A DNA stretch of 64,000 nucleotides from positions 1,612,001-1,676,000 of the forward strand of contig NZ_CP077604.1 of NCBI RefSeq assembly GCF_019048865.1. The letters run 5' to 3'. The notes under the pieces were generated by a model. It ran no database searches. It was given only the letters and a program-made list of their open reading frames with translations, and was not told where the DNA came from. This document shows, in pieces, positions 1-7,883 of this stretch; position 1 is the first letter of the stretch, and each line of letters starts with the position of its first letter. The translations under genes and the position numbers were made by a program. Source of the stretch: Aquihabitans sp. G128. GTDB lineage: Bacteria > Actinomycetota > Acidimicrobiia > Acidimicrobiales > Iamiaceae.

Positions 1-18
1 CGAGCGGGGCCGCCGAGG

Positions 19-537
19 TCAGGCGGCCGTGCAGGCGATGTCCGGGCCGGTGGCCTCGCCCTCGGGGTCGTCCTCGGTGCCGGTGGCGACGACGGTCACC
101 GAGCCTGCGCAGCGGGCCCCGTTGACCTCGCTGTCGAGGGTGCAGTCCCAGCTCGCCGCCGTCTGGTTGAGGTTGGTGGCGTCCGGTGCGTCGGGCGCCG
201 AGCACGTGACCTCCTCGACGTCGGCGAAGTACTGCTCGGCCCCGGCCACCGACGCCGCCTCGTCCATGGCCGCACCCGCAGCCACGATCCGGGCGTCGGC
301 CCGGGTCAGCTCGACCTCGCCGCCCGCCGCGCCCGCCGTGGTGGACGAGGACCCCGCCGTCGTGGTGGGCGCCTCGCTCGTGGTGGCGGCCGGCGCGGTG
401 GTGGTGGCGTCCGGGGCCTCGGTCGTGGCGGGCGCGGCGTCGTCGCTGCCGCTGCCCGAGCACCCGCCCAGCGCGCTCGCGGTGGCGAGGGCGACGGCGA
501 GCAGCAGGATCCGGGTCGGGGTGGCGCGCGAGATCAT
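19..537 (-). CDS. predicted lipoprotein, unknown function
   Basis: A 172-residue predicted lipoprotein. The N-terminus has a basic start (MISRATPTR), a hydrophobic stretch and a lipobox ending LGGC with Cys26 as the lipidation site. A linker of about 45 residues rich in Thr, Ala and Ser follows, then a compact C-terminal domain with four cysteines (VTC, WDC, ARC, IAC) that could form two disulfides outside the cell. I do not recognise the family. A TAGGTT hexamer 8 nt before the ATG suggests a leaderless transcript. It is divergent from rpmB. The lipoprotein assignment is from the signal sequence; the function is unknown. Confidence 0.8.
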   Translation of the reverse strand: MISRATPTRILLLAVALATASALGGCSGSGSDDAAPATTEAPDATTTAPAATTSEAPTTTAGSSSTTAGAAGGEVELTRADARIVAAGAAMDEAASVAGAEQYFADVEEVTCSAPDAPDATNLNQTAASWDCTLDSEVNGARCAGSVTVVATGTEDDPEGEATGPDIACTAA

Positions 538-545
538 GGCGGCAG

Positions 546-551
546 AACCTA
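546..551 (-). promoter_or_regulatory. -10 element, leaderless promoter of lipoprotein gene
   Basis: TAGGTT on the minus strand matches the actinobacterial TANNNT -10 consensus and ends 8 nt before the lipoprotein ATG, so transcription should begin at or next to the start codon. No clear -35 is seen. Confidence 0.5.
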
Positions 552-648
552 GCGAGGCTCGGCTTGGCGTGGAGGCCCTGCGGGCCGCTAGCTTTGTCCG
601 TCGGCCCTACCGGCCGTGGAACGTGCGACGACTTGATGGAGTGCAGTG

Positions 649-849
649 ATGGCCTCGACGTGTGAAGTGTGCGGCAAGAAGCCGTCGTTCGGCATGAGCG
701 TGTCCCACTCCCACCGCCGCACCAAGCGGCGCTGGAACCCGAACATCCAGCGGGTCCGCGCCATCGTCGCCCCCGGCACCGTGCGCCGCGTCGACGTGTG
801 CACCGGCTGCCTCAAGGCCGGCAAGGTCACCAAGGCCACGCGCGTCTGA
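649..849 (+). CDS. rpmB: 50S ribosomal protein L28
   Basis: A 66-residue L28 protein of the large ribosomal subunit. It begins [20 protein letters not shown] and has the conserved [14 protein letters not shown] segment. Two CxxC pairs (CEVC near residue 5 and CTGC near residue 54) make it the zinc-binding form. A GTG lies directly before the chosen ATG; the ATG is preferred because it gives the usual L28 N-terminus and lies 7 nt after GGAG. It stands alone, followed by a hairpin terminator. Confidence 0.95.
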   Translation: MASTCEVCGKKPSFGMSVSHSHRRTKRRWNPNIQRVRAIVAPGTVRRVDVCTGCLKAGKVTKATRV

Positions 850-855
850 TCCGCC

Positions 856-881
856 CCGTGGGCCGGCCTCGCCGCCCACGG
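856..881 (+). terminator. hairpin terminator after rpmB
   Basis: CCGTGGGC and GCCCACGG form a perfect 8-bp stem with a 10-nt loop, starting 6 nt after the rpmB stop codon. There is no U-tract, as is common in GC-rich actinobacteria. Confidence 0.6.
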
Positions 882-1040
882 ACCCCAACCCGGTCGCTGG
901 CGAGCACCGCTCCTTGGCGACCCTGCGCATCGCTCGCGCCGATCCCCCACCCCACCCACATCGCTGGTGGCGATGGTCGGCATGTCAAGCTCGTATGACG
1001 AGGGCCTGTCCTGCGTGTGCACCGCCGCGAACCCGCAAAG

Positions 1041-1046
1041 TAGGGT
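1041..1046 (+). promoter_or_regulatory. -10 element of the cold-shock-like gene
   Basis: TAGGGT is a good -10 match lying 34 nt before the GTG start of the cold-shock-like gene, leaving a short leader that contains the GGTGGAGG ribosome-binding site. The rest of the 850-1080 interval shows only the rpmB terminator. Confidence 0.4.
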
Positions 1047-1080
1047 GCCCCTACCGCATGGACAGGTGGAGGACGTTGTT

Positions 1081-1320
1081 GTGCAAGGCGTGATCAAGTC
1101 GTACGACCCAGGGACGGGCGATGGGATCATCATGTGCGACACCGACCTCGCCGACTACGACCTGGCTGCCGGGTCGCTGATCGGCTCACCGTTCCGCATG
1201 CTCCGCCAGGGGCAACGGGTCATCTTCGACCTCGACGGCGACGGGCGGGCCACCGGCCTGCGCCTCGGCTCCGAGATCGACATGGGCACCCCGGGCTTCG
1301 GCCCGCCGCCCGAGGTCTAG
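1081..1320 (+). CDS. cold-shock-domain-like small protein
   Basis: A 79-residue protein whose start, [20 protein letters not shown], resembles the first strands of a cold-shock/OB-fold nucleic-acid-binding domain. A later segment, [20 protein letters not shown], resembles the last strands. The canonical RNP motifs with aromatic residues are weak, so RNA binding is likely but not certain. The GTG start is chosen because GGTGGAGG sits 8 nt upstream and because the in-frame extension further upstream has no domain-like sequence. It lies 29 nt before pckG and may be co-transcribed with it. Confidence 0.7.
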   Translation: MQGVIKSYDPGTGDGIIMCDTDLADYDLAAGSLIGSPFRMLRQGQRVIFDLDGDGRATGLRLGSEIDMGTPGFGPPPEV

Positions 1321-1349
1321 ACGCGGCCGCACCTCTGACCGGAGAAACC

Positions 1350-3158
1350 ATGACTGCCACCACCAGCAACGAGAAGCTCAAGGCGTGGGTGAACGAGTGG
1401 GCGGAGATCTTCCAGCCCGCCGACATCCACTGGTGCGACGGCTCCGAGGAGGAGTACGACGCCCTGTGTCAGACCCTCGTCGAGGGCGGCACGTTCGAGC
1501 GCCTGAACGATGCCGAGCGGCCGAACAGCTACCTGGCCCTCTCCGACCCCGGCGACGTCGCCCGCGTCGAGGACCGGACCTACATCTGCTCCGAGGACGA
1601 GGCCGACGCCGGGACCACCAACAACTGGCGTGACCCGGCCGAGATGAAGGACGTCCTCCTGGGCCACTACCGCGGCACCATGAAGGGCCGGACCATGTAC
1701 GTGGTCCCCTTCTCCATGGGCCCGCTGGGCTCGCCCATCGCCCACATCGGCGTGCAGCTCACCGACTCCCCCTACGTCGCGGTCAGCATGCGGATCATGA
1801 CCCGCATGGGCCAGGGGGCGCTCGACGTCCTCGGGGCCACCGGCGAGTGGGTCCCCTGCCTGCACTCGGTCGGCTACCCGCTGGTGGACGCCGACGGCAA
1901 CGAGCGCGCCGACGTGCCGTGGCCGTGCGACGCCGAGAACAAGTACATCTCCCACTTCCCCGAGACCCGGGAGATCTGGAGCTACGGCTCCGGCTACGGC
2001 GGCAACGCCCTCCTCGGCAAGAAGTGCTTCGCCCTGCGCATCGCCTCCACCATGGCCCGCGACGAGGGCTGGATGGCCGAGCACATGCTCATCATCGGGG
2101 TCACCAACCCCGAGGGCGAGAAGAAGTACGTGGCGGCGGCGTTCCCGTCGGCCTGCGGCAAGACCAACATGGCCATGCTCATCCCGTCCCTGCCGGGTTG
2201 GAAGGTCGAGACCGTCGGCGACGACATCGCCTGGATGAAGTTCGGCGACGACGGCCGCCTCTACGCCATCAACCCCGAGGCCGGCTTCTTCGGCGTGGCC
2301 CCGGGCACCGGCGAGAAGACCAACCCGAACGCCCTGCGCACCTTCGACGGCAACTCGATCTTCACCAACGTCGCCAAGACCGACTCCGGCGACATCTGGT
2401 GGGAGGGCCTCACCGAGGACGTCCCGACCCACCTGATCGACTGGAAGGGCAACGACTGGACCCCCGAGTCCGGTGCGCCCGCCGCCCACCCGAACGCCCG
2501 CTTCACCGCCCCGGCGTCGCAGTGCCCCTCGATCGCCCCCGAGTGGGAGGACCCGAAGGGCGTGCCGATCTCGGCCATCCTCTTCGGCGGCCGCCGCGCC
2601 ACCAACGTCCCGCTCGTCACCGAGGCCTTCGACTGGCAGCACGGCACGTTCCTGGGCTCGATCATGAGCTCCGAGAAGACCGCCGCCGCCGCCGGCACCA
2701 TCGGCGAGGTCCGCTTCGACCCCTTCGCCATGATCCCGTTCATGGGCTACAACGCCGGCGACTACATGAAGCACTGGCTCGAGATCGGCCAGGCCACCGA
2801 CGCCGAGAACCTGCCCAAGCTGTTCTGGGTCAACTGGTTCCGCAAGGGCGACGACGGCTCGTTCCTCTGGCCCGGGTTCGGCGAGAACAGCCGGGTCCTC
2901 AAGTGGGTGTTCGACCGGGTCGCCGGCGACGCCGAGGCCATCGACACCGCCATCGGGCGGGTCCCGGCGGCCGACGGCATCGACGTCGACGGCCTCGAGA
3001 TCGCCCCCGACGTGCTGGCCGAGCTGCTGAAGGTCGACAACGAGGCCTGGCGCGGCGAGATCCCGCTGATCGAGGAGCACTTCAGCTCCATCGGCGACCA
3101 CCTCCCGGCCGAGCTGGCCGACGAGCTCCGCGAGCTCGAGAAGCGCCTGGCGAACTAG
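1350..3158 (+). CDS. pckG: phosphoenolpyruvate carboxykinase (GTP)
   Basis: A 602-residue enzyme that interconverts oxaloacetate plus GTP and PEP plus CO2 plus GDP at the gluconeogenic/anaplerotic node. The length matches the GTP-dependent family. The kinase-1a P-loop [10 protein letters not shown] is near residue 266 and includes the active-site Cys. The segments [20 protein letters not shown] and [16 protein letters not shown] are also typical. The ATG lies 3 nt after a GGAGAAA ribosome-binding site; in-frame sequence upstream overlaps the previous gene and is not protein-like. A strong hairpin follows the gene. Confidence 0.97.
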   Translation: MTATTSNEKLKAWVNEWAEIFQPADIHWCDGSEEEYDALCQTLVEGGTFERLNDAERPNSYLALSDPGDVARVEDRTYICSEDEADAGTTNNWRDPAEMKDVLLGHYRGTMKGRTMYVVPFSMGPLGSPIAHIGVQLTDSPYVAVSMRIMTRMGQGALDVLGATGEWVPCLHSVGYPLVDADGNERADVPWPCDAENKYISHFPETREIWSYGSGYGGNALLGKKCFALRIASTMARDEGWMAEHMLIIGVTNPEGEKKYVAAAFPSACGKTNMAMLIPSLPGWKVETVGDDIAWMKFGDDGRLYAINPEAGFFGVAPGTGEKTNPNALRTFDGNSIFTNVAKTDSGDIWWEGLTEDVPTHLIDWKGNDWTPESGAPAAHPNARFTAPASQCPSIAPEWEDPKGVPISAILFGGRRATNVPLVTEAFDWQHGTFLGSIMSSEKTAAAAGTIGEVRFDPFAMIPFMGYNAGDYMKHWLEIGQATDAENLPKLFWVNWFRKGDDGSFLWPGFGENSRVLKWVFDRVAGDAEAIDTAIGRVPAADGIDVDGLEIAPDVLAELLKVDNEAWRGEIPLIEEHFSSIGDHLPAELADELRELEKRLAN

Positions 3159-3180
3159 CCACCGCAGCTCACCGACCACC

Positions 3181-3210
3181 ACGAGGCCCGCCCACGAGGG
3201 CGGGCCTCGT
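3181..3210 (+). terminator. strong hairpin terminator after pckG
   Basis: ACGAGGCCCGCC and GGCGGGCCTCGT form a perfect 12-bp stem with a 6-nt loop between the convergent pckG and Lrp-like genes. It can serve both strands. Confidence 0.8.
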
Positions 3211-3239
3211 CGCGCCCGGGCCGGGCGCTCGGCGGGTGG

Positions 3240-3476
3240 CTAGAGGTTGACCACGGGCATGGTCGTGGTCTTGGTGATCCCGTCGAGCATCTGGACCCGA
3301 CTGACCACGAGGCGGCCGAGGTCGTCCATCGACGGCGCCTCGACGCGCACCACGCAGTCGTAGGGGCCCGTGACGTCATCGGCCGCGACGACCCCCGGGA
3401 TCTGGCGCACCTCGGTGGCGACCGCAGCGGCCTTGCCGACCTCGGTCTGGATGAGGATGTAGGCCGAAACCGTCAT
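3240..3476 (-). CDS. stand-alone Lrp/AsnC ligand-binding (RAM) domain protein
   Basis: A 78-residue protein, MTVSAYILIQTEVGKAAAVA onward, that corresponds to only the C-terminal effector-binding domain of Lrp/AsnC regulators; there is no helix-turn-helix. Such domains form dimers or octamers and bind amino acids or similar ligands; the partner is unknown. The ATG was chosen because it gives exactly the domain and has AGGAG upstream. A TACCAT -10 candidate lies at 3516-3521. It is divergent from the NlpC/P60 gene. Confidence 0.88.
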   Translation of the reverse strand: MTVSAYILIQTEVGKAAAVATEVRQIPGVVAADDVTGPYDCVVRVEAPSMDDLGRLVVSRVQMLDGITKTTTMPVVNL

Positions 3477-3685
3477 GTCTGCGTCGTCTCCTGGGCGGTG
3501 GGTCCCCGGCGGCCGATGGTAGGCCCGAGCCTGGGCGAAGACCGAGTCGAAGCCCGGGTCACCCGTTCGGGCGGGAGCCCGACTGGCGCCCCGTGTTGCG
3601 GTCTGGTTACGGTTCCTCCGTCCAACCGTCACGAAGCCGACAAGGTTGGAACGTCCTCGTCGCCGCACCCGGAGCCCGCCCGATC

Positions 3686-4186
3686 GTGAAGACCCGCCGT
3701 CCCGCCCTCGCCCTGCTCGCCTTCGCCCTCGTGGCGGTGGCCGGGCTCGCCGCCTGCGAGCCCACCCCCGCCGTCAAGGACGGGGCCACGCCGGGCGAGC
3801 GGGCGGTCGCCGCCGCTCGCACGCAGATGGGCATGCCCTACAAGTCCGGCGGCGAGTCGCCCGCCGAGGGCGGCTTCGACTGCTCCGGGCTCACCTCCTA
3901 CGCCTGGGGCAAGGCGGGCGTGACGCTCCCCCGCACCTCCAGCGCCCAGTACACCTTCACCACCCGCGTCACCCGGGCCAACCTCCTGCCGGGCGACCTC
4001 GTCTTCTACAGCAGCGCCGGCCCCAAGGGCACCGTGAGCCACGTGGCGCTCTACGAGGGCGACGGCAAGATCATCCAGGCCCAGAAGACCGGCGTGCCGG
4101 TCAAGGAGCAGGACGTCGACTCCTGGTGGAAGACGAACCTGGTGGGCTACGGGCGCATCCCGGCCAGCAAGCTCCCCAAGTCCTGA
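3686..4186 (+). CDS. NlpC/P60-family lipoprotein, putative peptidoglycan endopeptidase
   Basis: A 166-residue exported protein with a short lipoprotein signal (VKTRRPALALLAFALVAVAG, lipidated Cys24) and one NlpC/P60 domain. The catalytic Cys66 lies in FDCSGL and the catalytic His119 in VSHVALY; the third polar residue is probably the Gln of IIQAQ. Enzymes of this family cleave the D-Glu to diamino-acid bond in cell-wall stem peptides. The GTG start is chosen because it starts the signal peptide; an upstream in-frame extension is not signal-like. It converges on the membrane-protein gene at a hairpin. Confidence 0.9.
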   Translation: MKTRRPALALLAFALVAVAGLAACEPTPAVKDGATPGERAVAAARTQMGMPYKSGGESPAEGGFDCSGLTSYAWGKAGVTLPRTSSAQYTFTTRVTRANLLPGDLVFYSSAGPKGTVSHVALYEGDGKIIQAQKTGVPVKEQDVDSWWKTNLVGYGRIPASKLPKS

Positions 4187-4195
4187 CCCGCTGCC

Positions 4196-4214
4196 GGCCC
4201 GCTCAGTGCGGGCC
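4196..4214. terminator. bidirectional hairpin between convergent genes
   Basis: GGCCCGC and GCGGGCC pair over 7 bp with a 5-nt loop. The hairpin lies just after the NlpC/P60 stop and overlaps the stop codon of the opposing membrane-protein gene. Confidence 0.5.
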
Positions 4215-4592
4215 GACCTCGAGGGCCCGCAGGCCCAGCCCCATCAGGAACAGCCCGCCGCCGCCGTAGAGCAGGTAGAGGTGCGGCTTCAGCTGGTTGC
4301 GGTAGCTGTAGACGATCGCCACCGCGAACGCCGCGCTGAAGCCGTAGAGCATGTGGAACTGGAACGGCTCCTTGTCGGGGTGGTCCTGGATCAGGATCAC
4401 GCCCACGATCACCTGCACGAAGACCGCCACCTCGGCGGCGCCGGTGAACCACCAGAGCGCCCGGTGGCGGGCCTGCGGGTAGCGGTGCGCGGCGAGCGCC
4501 CAGAGCCCCGCCAGCCCGTTGCCCACGATCACCACCCACGCCCAGTCGAGGTGGAAGGTGCGCAGCGCCGAGCTGGCGGCGAGCAGGCTCAA
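4203..4592 (-). CDS. small four-helix membrane protein, unknown function
   Basis: About 129 residues with four predicted transmembrane helices (near WVVIVGNGLAGLWALA, VAVFVQVIVGVILI, GFSAAFAVAIVYSY and LYLLYGGGGLFLMGLGLRAL). I do not recognise a named family. A TTG start is proposed because it overlaps the stop codon of the upstream monooxygenase gene as TTGA, indicating translational coupling; no ATG or GTG lies near the start of the first helix. The earlier in-frame sequence is an out-of-frame reading of the monooxygenase and is not membrane-like. Confidence 0.7.
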   Translation of the reverse strand: MSLLAASSALRTFHLDWAWVVIVGNGLAGLWALAAHRYPQARHRALWWFTGAAEVAVFVQVIVGVILIQDHPDKEPFQFHMLYGFSAAFAVAIVYSYRNQLKPHLYLLYGGGGLFLMGLGLRALEVGPH

Positions 4593-4960
4593 CCGGCCGA
4601 GGCGGCGGACCCGCCGGCCACCTGGTAGCTCCAGAGCTCGGCCTGGGTGGACACGGGGGGCTTGGGGGCCTCGCCACCCTCGGCGGGCGCTCCCCCGGTG
4701 GCGGCCTGGCCGCCGGGCCGGCCGGCTCCGGCGTGGCCGTGGCCGAACGAGGCCGAGCTCATCCACGCCTCGAAGGCCGCCTCGTCACGCCAGCGCGTGA
4801 CCACGAGCCACTGCAGCCGGTCGTCGGTGGGCTGCAGGAGCTCGAAGCCCTCGAAGCCGTCCTGCCCGTCGACGGCACCGGCCCGAGCGGCGAACCGCTT
4901 GGCCAGCTCGTCGCCGCTGTCGGCCGGCACGGTGATGGCGTTGATCTTCACGATGGTCAC
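4589..4960 (-). CDS. antibiotic biosynthesis monooxygenase (ABM) domain protein
   Basis: A 123-residue protein. Residues 1-80 form an ABM-type ferredoxin-like fold: VTIVKINAITVP, then a helix, then DGFEGFELLQPTDDRLQWLVV and TRWRDEAAFEAWMSS. The family includes heme-degrading and quinol monooxygenases; the exact substrate here is unknown. The C-terminal 40 residues are Gly/Ala/Pro-rich. A TAGGTT hexamer 7 nt before the GTG points to a leaderless mRNA. It is translationally coupled to the membrane-protein gene downstream. Confidence 0.85.
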   Translation of the reverse strand: MTIVKINAITVPADSGDELAKRFAARAGAVDGQDGFEGFELLQPTDDRLQWLVVTRWRDEAAFEAWMSSASFGHGHAGAGRPGGQAATGGAPAEGGEAPKPPVSTQAELWSYQVAGGSAASAG

Positions 4961-4967
4961 GCGACCG

Positions 4968-4973
4968 AACCTA
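4968..4973 (-). promoter_or_regulatory. -10 element, leaderless promoter of the ABM gene
   Basis: TAGGTT on the minus strand ends 7 nt before the GTG start of the ABM monooxygenase gene. Confidence 0.5.
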
Positions 4974-5016
4974 CCCGTGGCGGCCGCGGCGCCCGCAGCC
5001 GGGGAGGACGCCGGCC

Positions 5017-5816
5017 TCAGCCGAAGAGGAGGCCGTAGTTGGCGCCGGCGCGGAGGTGGTGGCCGCCATCGATCGGCAGGTTGACGCCGGTGATCCAGGA
5101 CGACTCGGGGCCGGCGAGGAACCGCACGGCCTCGGCGATGTCCTCGACCTGGCCGACGCGGGAGACGGGCATGCCGGCGAGATAGTCGTCGAGCAGGGCG
5201 CCGCCGGCGGTGATGAACGACATGAGCTCGTCGTCGACGATGCCGGGCTGCACGCTGTTGACCCGGATGCCGTCGGCCCCGAGCTCCTCGGCGGCGCTGC
5301 GGCACAGCTGGTCGATGCCGGCCTTGGCCGCGCCGTAGGCCCAGAGGTAGCGGTGCGGGAACGCGCCGGCACCGGACGACATGCCGATGATCGAGCCGCC
5401 GCCGGCGGCCCGCATGGCGGGCACGGCGTGCTTGATGCTGAGCATGGTGCCCACCAGGTTGACGTCGACGGTGGCCCGCAGCGCATCGGCGTCGGCCTCG
5501 GCGAAGGGGCCCATGTGCATCGAGCCGCCGGCGTTGGCGAACAGGATGTCGAGCCCGCCGGTGGGCTCGGCGGCGAAGGCGACCGCCGCTGCGATCTGCT
5601 CCTCCACGGTCACGTCAGCGGCGATGTGGCGGATGGACCCGCCCTCGCCGACCGCGTCCTGCAGGGTTCCGACGGCGGCGATCAGCTTGTCCTCGGTGCG
5701 ACCGCAGATCGTGACCTGGGCGCCGTCGGCCAGCAGGCGCTGGGCGGCGCCCAGGCCGATGCCGCTCCCCCGCCGGTCACGAGGGCGGTCTTGCCGGTGA
5801 TGCTGGTGGTGGCCAT
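5017..5816 (-). CDS. short-chain dehydrogenase/reductase (one-base frameshift)
   Basis: A 266-residue classical SDR once the frame is repaired. The protein starts MATTSITGKTALVTGG and continues SGIGLGAAQRLL in another frame; one C is missing from the run at 5767-5771. Conserved parts are the TGGGSGIG cofactor loop, the FANAGG motif, the catalytic Ser in GMSSG, YGAAK near residue 158, and an IDGGHH C-terminal segment. It should be an NAD(P)-dependent oxidoreductase; the substrate is unknown. GGAG lies upstream of the ATG, and a TAGGTT -10 candidate at 5871-5876 would give a leader of about 50 nt. Confidence 0.85.
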
Positions 5817-5914
5817 GCGGGGCGCTCCGTTTCGTCGGCCCGCCGCCGCTCGTGGCGGACGGGTGGGCGGAACCTAGGCGACGACCGAGGCGCGCCGCAG
5901 GACCAGCGGATCGC

Positions 5915-6367
5915 TCAGGCGCCCCCGTGGGCCACCGCCACCAGGACGACGGCCACCACGCACGCGAAGGCGCCCAGGAGGGTGCCCACCAGGGCGCCCC
6001 GGAACCGGCGCGGGGCGACGAGGCACAGGAGGAGGACGGTGGTCGTGACGGCCACCGCGGGCACCCCTGCGTAGAGCCCGAGGAACCAGGCGCCGTCGCG
6101 GGGCGAGAGGGTGCAGCCGAACCCGATGCCCGAGCACTGGCCGTCGGGCACCTCCGGAGACGCGACGGCGCCGGCGAGCCCCATGGCCAGCCCCCAGATC
6201 GCCAGCGGGCCGAGCAGGGCGGCGAGGAACGTTGCCGTCCCGGAGCGCTCCTCGGCACCGGCGGGGAAGGCCTCGGTGTGGTGTCGGTGGGTCGGCGGGC
6301 GACGGGCAGCGGGGTCCGGGAGGAGGGGCACGGAGCCACTCGACCGCACGTGACGTCCCGCCACCAT
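5915..6367 (-). CDS. hypothetical membrane protein
   Basis: A 150-residue protein with a Pro/Arg-rich cytoplasmic N-terminus of about 45 residues followed by three predicted transmembrane helices (TATFLAALLGPLAIWGLAMG, GLYAGVPAVAVTTTVLLLCL and ALVGTLLGAFACVVAVVLVA). A short extracellular loop holds two cysteines (GQCSGIGFGCTLS) that could form a disulfide. I do not recognise the family. It lies between the SDR and phospholipase genes on the same strand. Confidence 0.72.
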   Translation of the reverse strand: MVAGRHVRSSGSVPLLPDPAARRPPTHRHHTEAFPAGAEERSGTATFLAALLGPLAIWGLAMGLAGAVASPEVPDGQCSGIGFGCTLSPRDGAWFLGLYAGVPAVAVTTTVLLLCLVAPRRFRGALVGTLLGAFACVVAVVLVAVAHGGA

Positions 6368-6430
6368 GGGCGGCTCCCCCCACGCCCCGCTGGGCGCGAC
6401 GTGGGGGCGGGCTCGGCCGTTCGGTCTGGG

Positions 6431-7759
6431 TCAGCCGGTGTAGTCGGCGGTCCCGGAGACCGGCTGGGCGCCGGCCGCCGGGTCGACGTCCTGGCCGGGC
6501 ACGGTGGTGCTCGGCGGTGCGGTCGTCGTGGTGGTCGACGGGGGCGGCGGGGCCACCGGGTCGTAGATGTCGTCGATCTCCGACGAGACGCAGCTCGCCG
6601 GGGCGTTCACCGGGTTGCAGCGAGCCACCGTGCCGCCGGGGACCTCGGAGAAGTACGGGCTGGTGAAGCCGATCGCCCAGTTCGGGACGGGGTAGTCGGT
6701 GCTGACCCACTGGGCGCCGCTGGCGTAGGCGTCGTCGCGGTCGGAGGTGTCGTTGGCCCGCGCTTCGCTGGTGTCGCCGTCGGCCCGGGTGCGGACCACG
6801 TAGCCCTGCTGGACCAGGTCCTGGATCACCGAGACGTCCGAGGCCTCGTTGTGCTCCACGAACGCGGCGTCGGGGGCGCCCGCCGGGGCGTTGGTGAAGA
6901 TCGCCCGGCCCTCGAGGTTGGGGTGGCCGGCGAGGTAGGCGGTGCGCTTGGCGCCGGCGTTGTCCATGAGGAACATGACCTTGCCGCGGCTGTCGCCGAG
7001 GGTGGGCCAGCCGTCGGTGGTGACGGCCTCCTGGAGGGTGAGGTGCGAGCCCCGGACGTCGTCGGGCGTGATGAGGTCCGACGCAGGCATGACCGAGCGG
7101 ATCTCGTCGTCGACGGTGTCCATCGCCGCGGCGTCGAACGGGTCCGGGTGCACGAAGGTGAAGCCCGGGAAGGGCACGTCGTCGTCCTTGAGCTCCAGCA
7201 GGATGGCGATCGGCGCGTGGGTGGGGTTGGCGTCGCTCCACTGCTTCACCTGGGTGAGGCAGGCCTTGAAGGTCAGGCAGGTGCTGGCGTAATCGACGTC
7301 CTGGACGTGGAGGACCTTGATGCCGGGCTGGCTCATGACCGGGTCGTAGGGGCCGTCACCGGCCACCGACCGCAGGAGGGGGTCGGCGTACTTGCCGCCG
7401 GCGTGGTCGAGGAAGAGGTCGAGCTCGATCTGGCGGACCTTCTGGCTCTGGAACTGCTGCGGGAGCGGCGCGTGGCGGTACTCCAGCCCCTGGTCGGCGT
7501 CGCCGAGGAACGAGTGGCGCAGCTCGACCTCCTTCTGCGGGGGGAGGATGTGGTAGCTGTTGTGGCTCCCGGTGACCTGGATCTGGTTCAGGTGGACGTC
7601 GTCGTCGAGCGCCCGGGTGGCCGCAGGCGGTGCAGCGGTGGTCGAGGTCGTCGAAGACGACGACGGTGCCGGGCTGGCGCCGGCCAGCAGCGGTGCCGAG
7701 GCCAGGCCTCCGGCCAGCGCGATCGCGGCGACCACCGTGGTGATCCGTGCCTTGCCCAT
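6431..7759 (-). CDS. secreted Ca2+-dependent phosphoinositide phospholipase C-like enzyme
   Basis: A 442-residue secreted enzyme of the Ca2+-dependent PI-PLC family that would hydrolyse phosphatidylinositol-type lipids outside the cell. Visible signs are a signal peptide ending near residue 29, a Ser/Thr/Pro linker, catalytic-type GSHNSYH (His66/His70), the metal-binding-type RQIELDLF (residues 109-116), a second catalytic-type His151 in LHVQDVD, and VMFLMDN. The C-terminus is a Thr/Pro-rich tail. A near-perfect PHO box lies 22-39 nt upstream of the ATG, so induction by phosphate limitation is expected. Exact lipid preference cannot be read from the sequence. Confidence 0.88.
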   Translation of the reverse strand: MGKARITTVVAAIALAGGLASAPLLAGASPAPSSSSTTSTTAAPPAATRALDDDVHLNQIQVTGSHNSYHILPPQKEVELRHSFLGDADQGLEYRHAPLPQQFQSQKVRQIELDLFLDHAGGKYADPLLRSVAGDGPYDPVMSQPGIKVLHVQDVDYASTCLTFKACLTQVKQWSDANPTHAPIAILLELKDDDVPFPGFTFVHPDPFDAAAMDTVDDEIRSVMPASDLITPDDVRGSHLTLQEAVTTDGWPTLGDSRGKVMFLMDNAGAKRTAYLAGHPNLEGRAIFTNAPAGAPDAAFVEHNEASDVSVIQDLVQQGYVVRTRADGDTSEARANDTSDRDDAYASGAQWVSTDYPVPNWAIGFTSPYFSEVPGGTVARCNPVNAPASCVSSEIDDIYDPVAPPPPSTTTTTAPPSTTVPGQDVDPAAGAQPVSGTADYTG

Positions 7760-7780
7760 CTGAACTCCCCTTGGCCGTGA

Positions 7781-7798
7781 CGTGAACCCGGGGTGAAC
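7781..7798 (-). promoter_or_regulatory. PHO box (PhoP-type direct repeat) upstream of phospholipase
   Basis: On the minus strand the sequence is GTTCACC, four bases (CCGG), then GTTCACG. This is the two-repeat, 11-bp-period layout of the actinobacterial PHO box bound by the response regulator PhoP, with one mismatch from GTTCACC. It lies 22 nt upstream of the phospholipase ATG. Confidence 0.75.
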
Positions 7799-7883
7799 GT
7801 AGCCGCGTGGCGAGCGGAGATCCGAGTCCTCGCTCGGGATCGCCCGTCCGGGCGATCCCGCCCAAGCGCGGAAGTAGGGCGGG

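Noticed and set aside
29-649. A plus-strand frame opposite the first lipoprotein gene
   Set aside because: It is antisense to a clear signal-peptide-bearing gene and has no domain of its own.
1058-1093. An 11-codon leader open frame before the cold-shock-like gene
   Set aside because: No ribosome-binding site, no regulatory amino-acid run and the spacing from the -10 does not suit a leaderless start.
3480-3690. Possible c-di-AMP (ydaO-type) riboswitch before the NlpC/P60 gene, as such riboswitches often precede cell-wall hydrolases
   Set aside because: I could not find the conserved ydaO core or its pseudoknot in this GC-rich stretch; nothing distinguishes it from random dyads.
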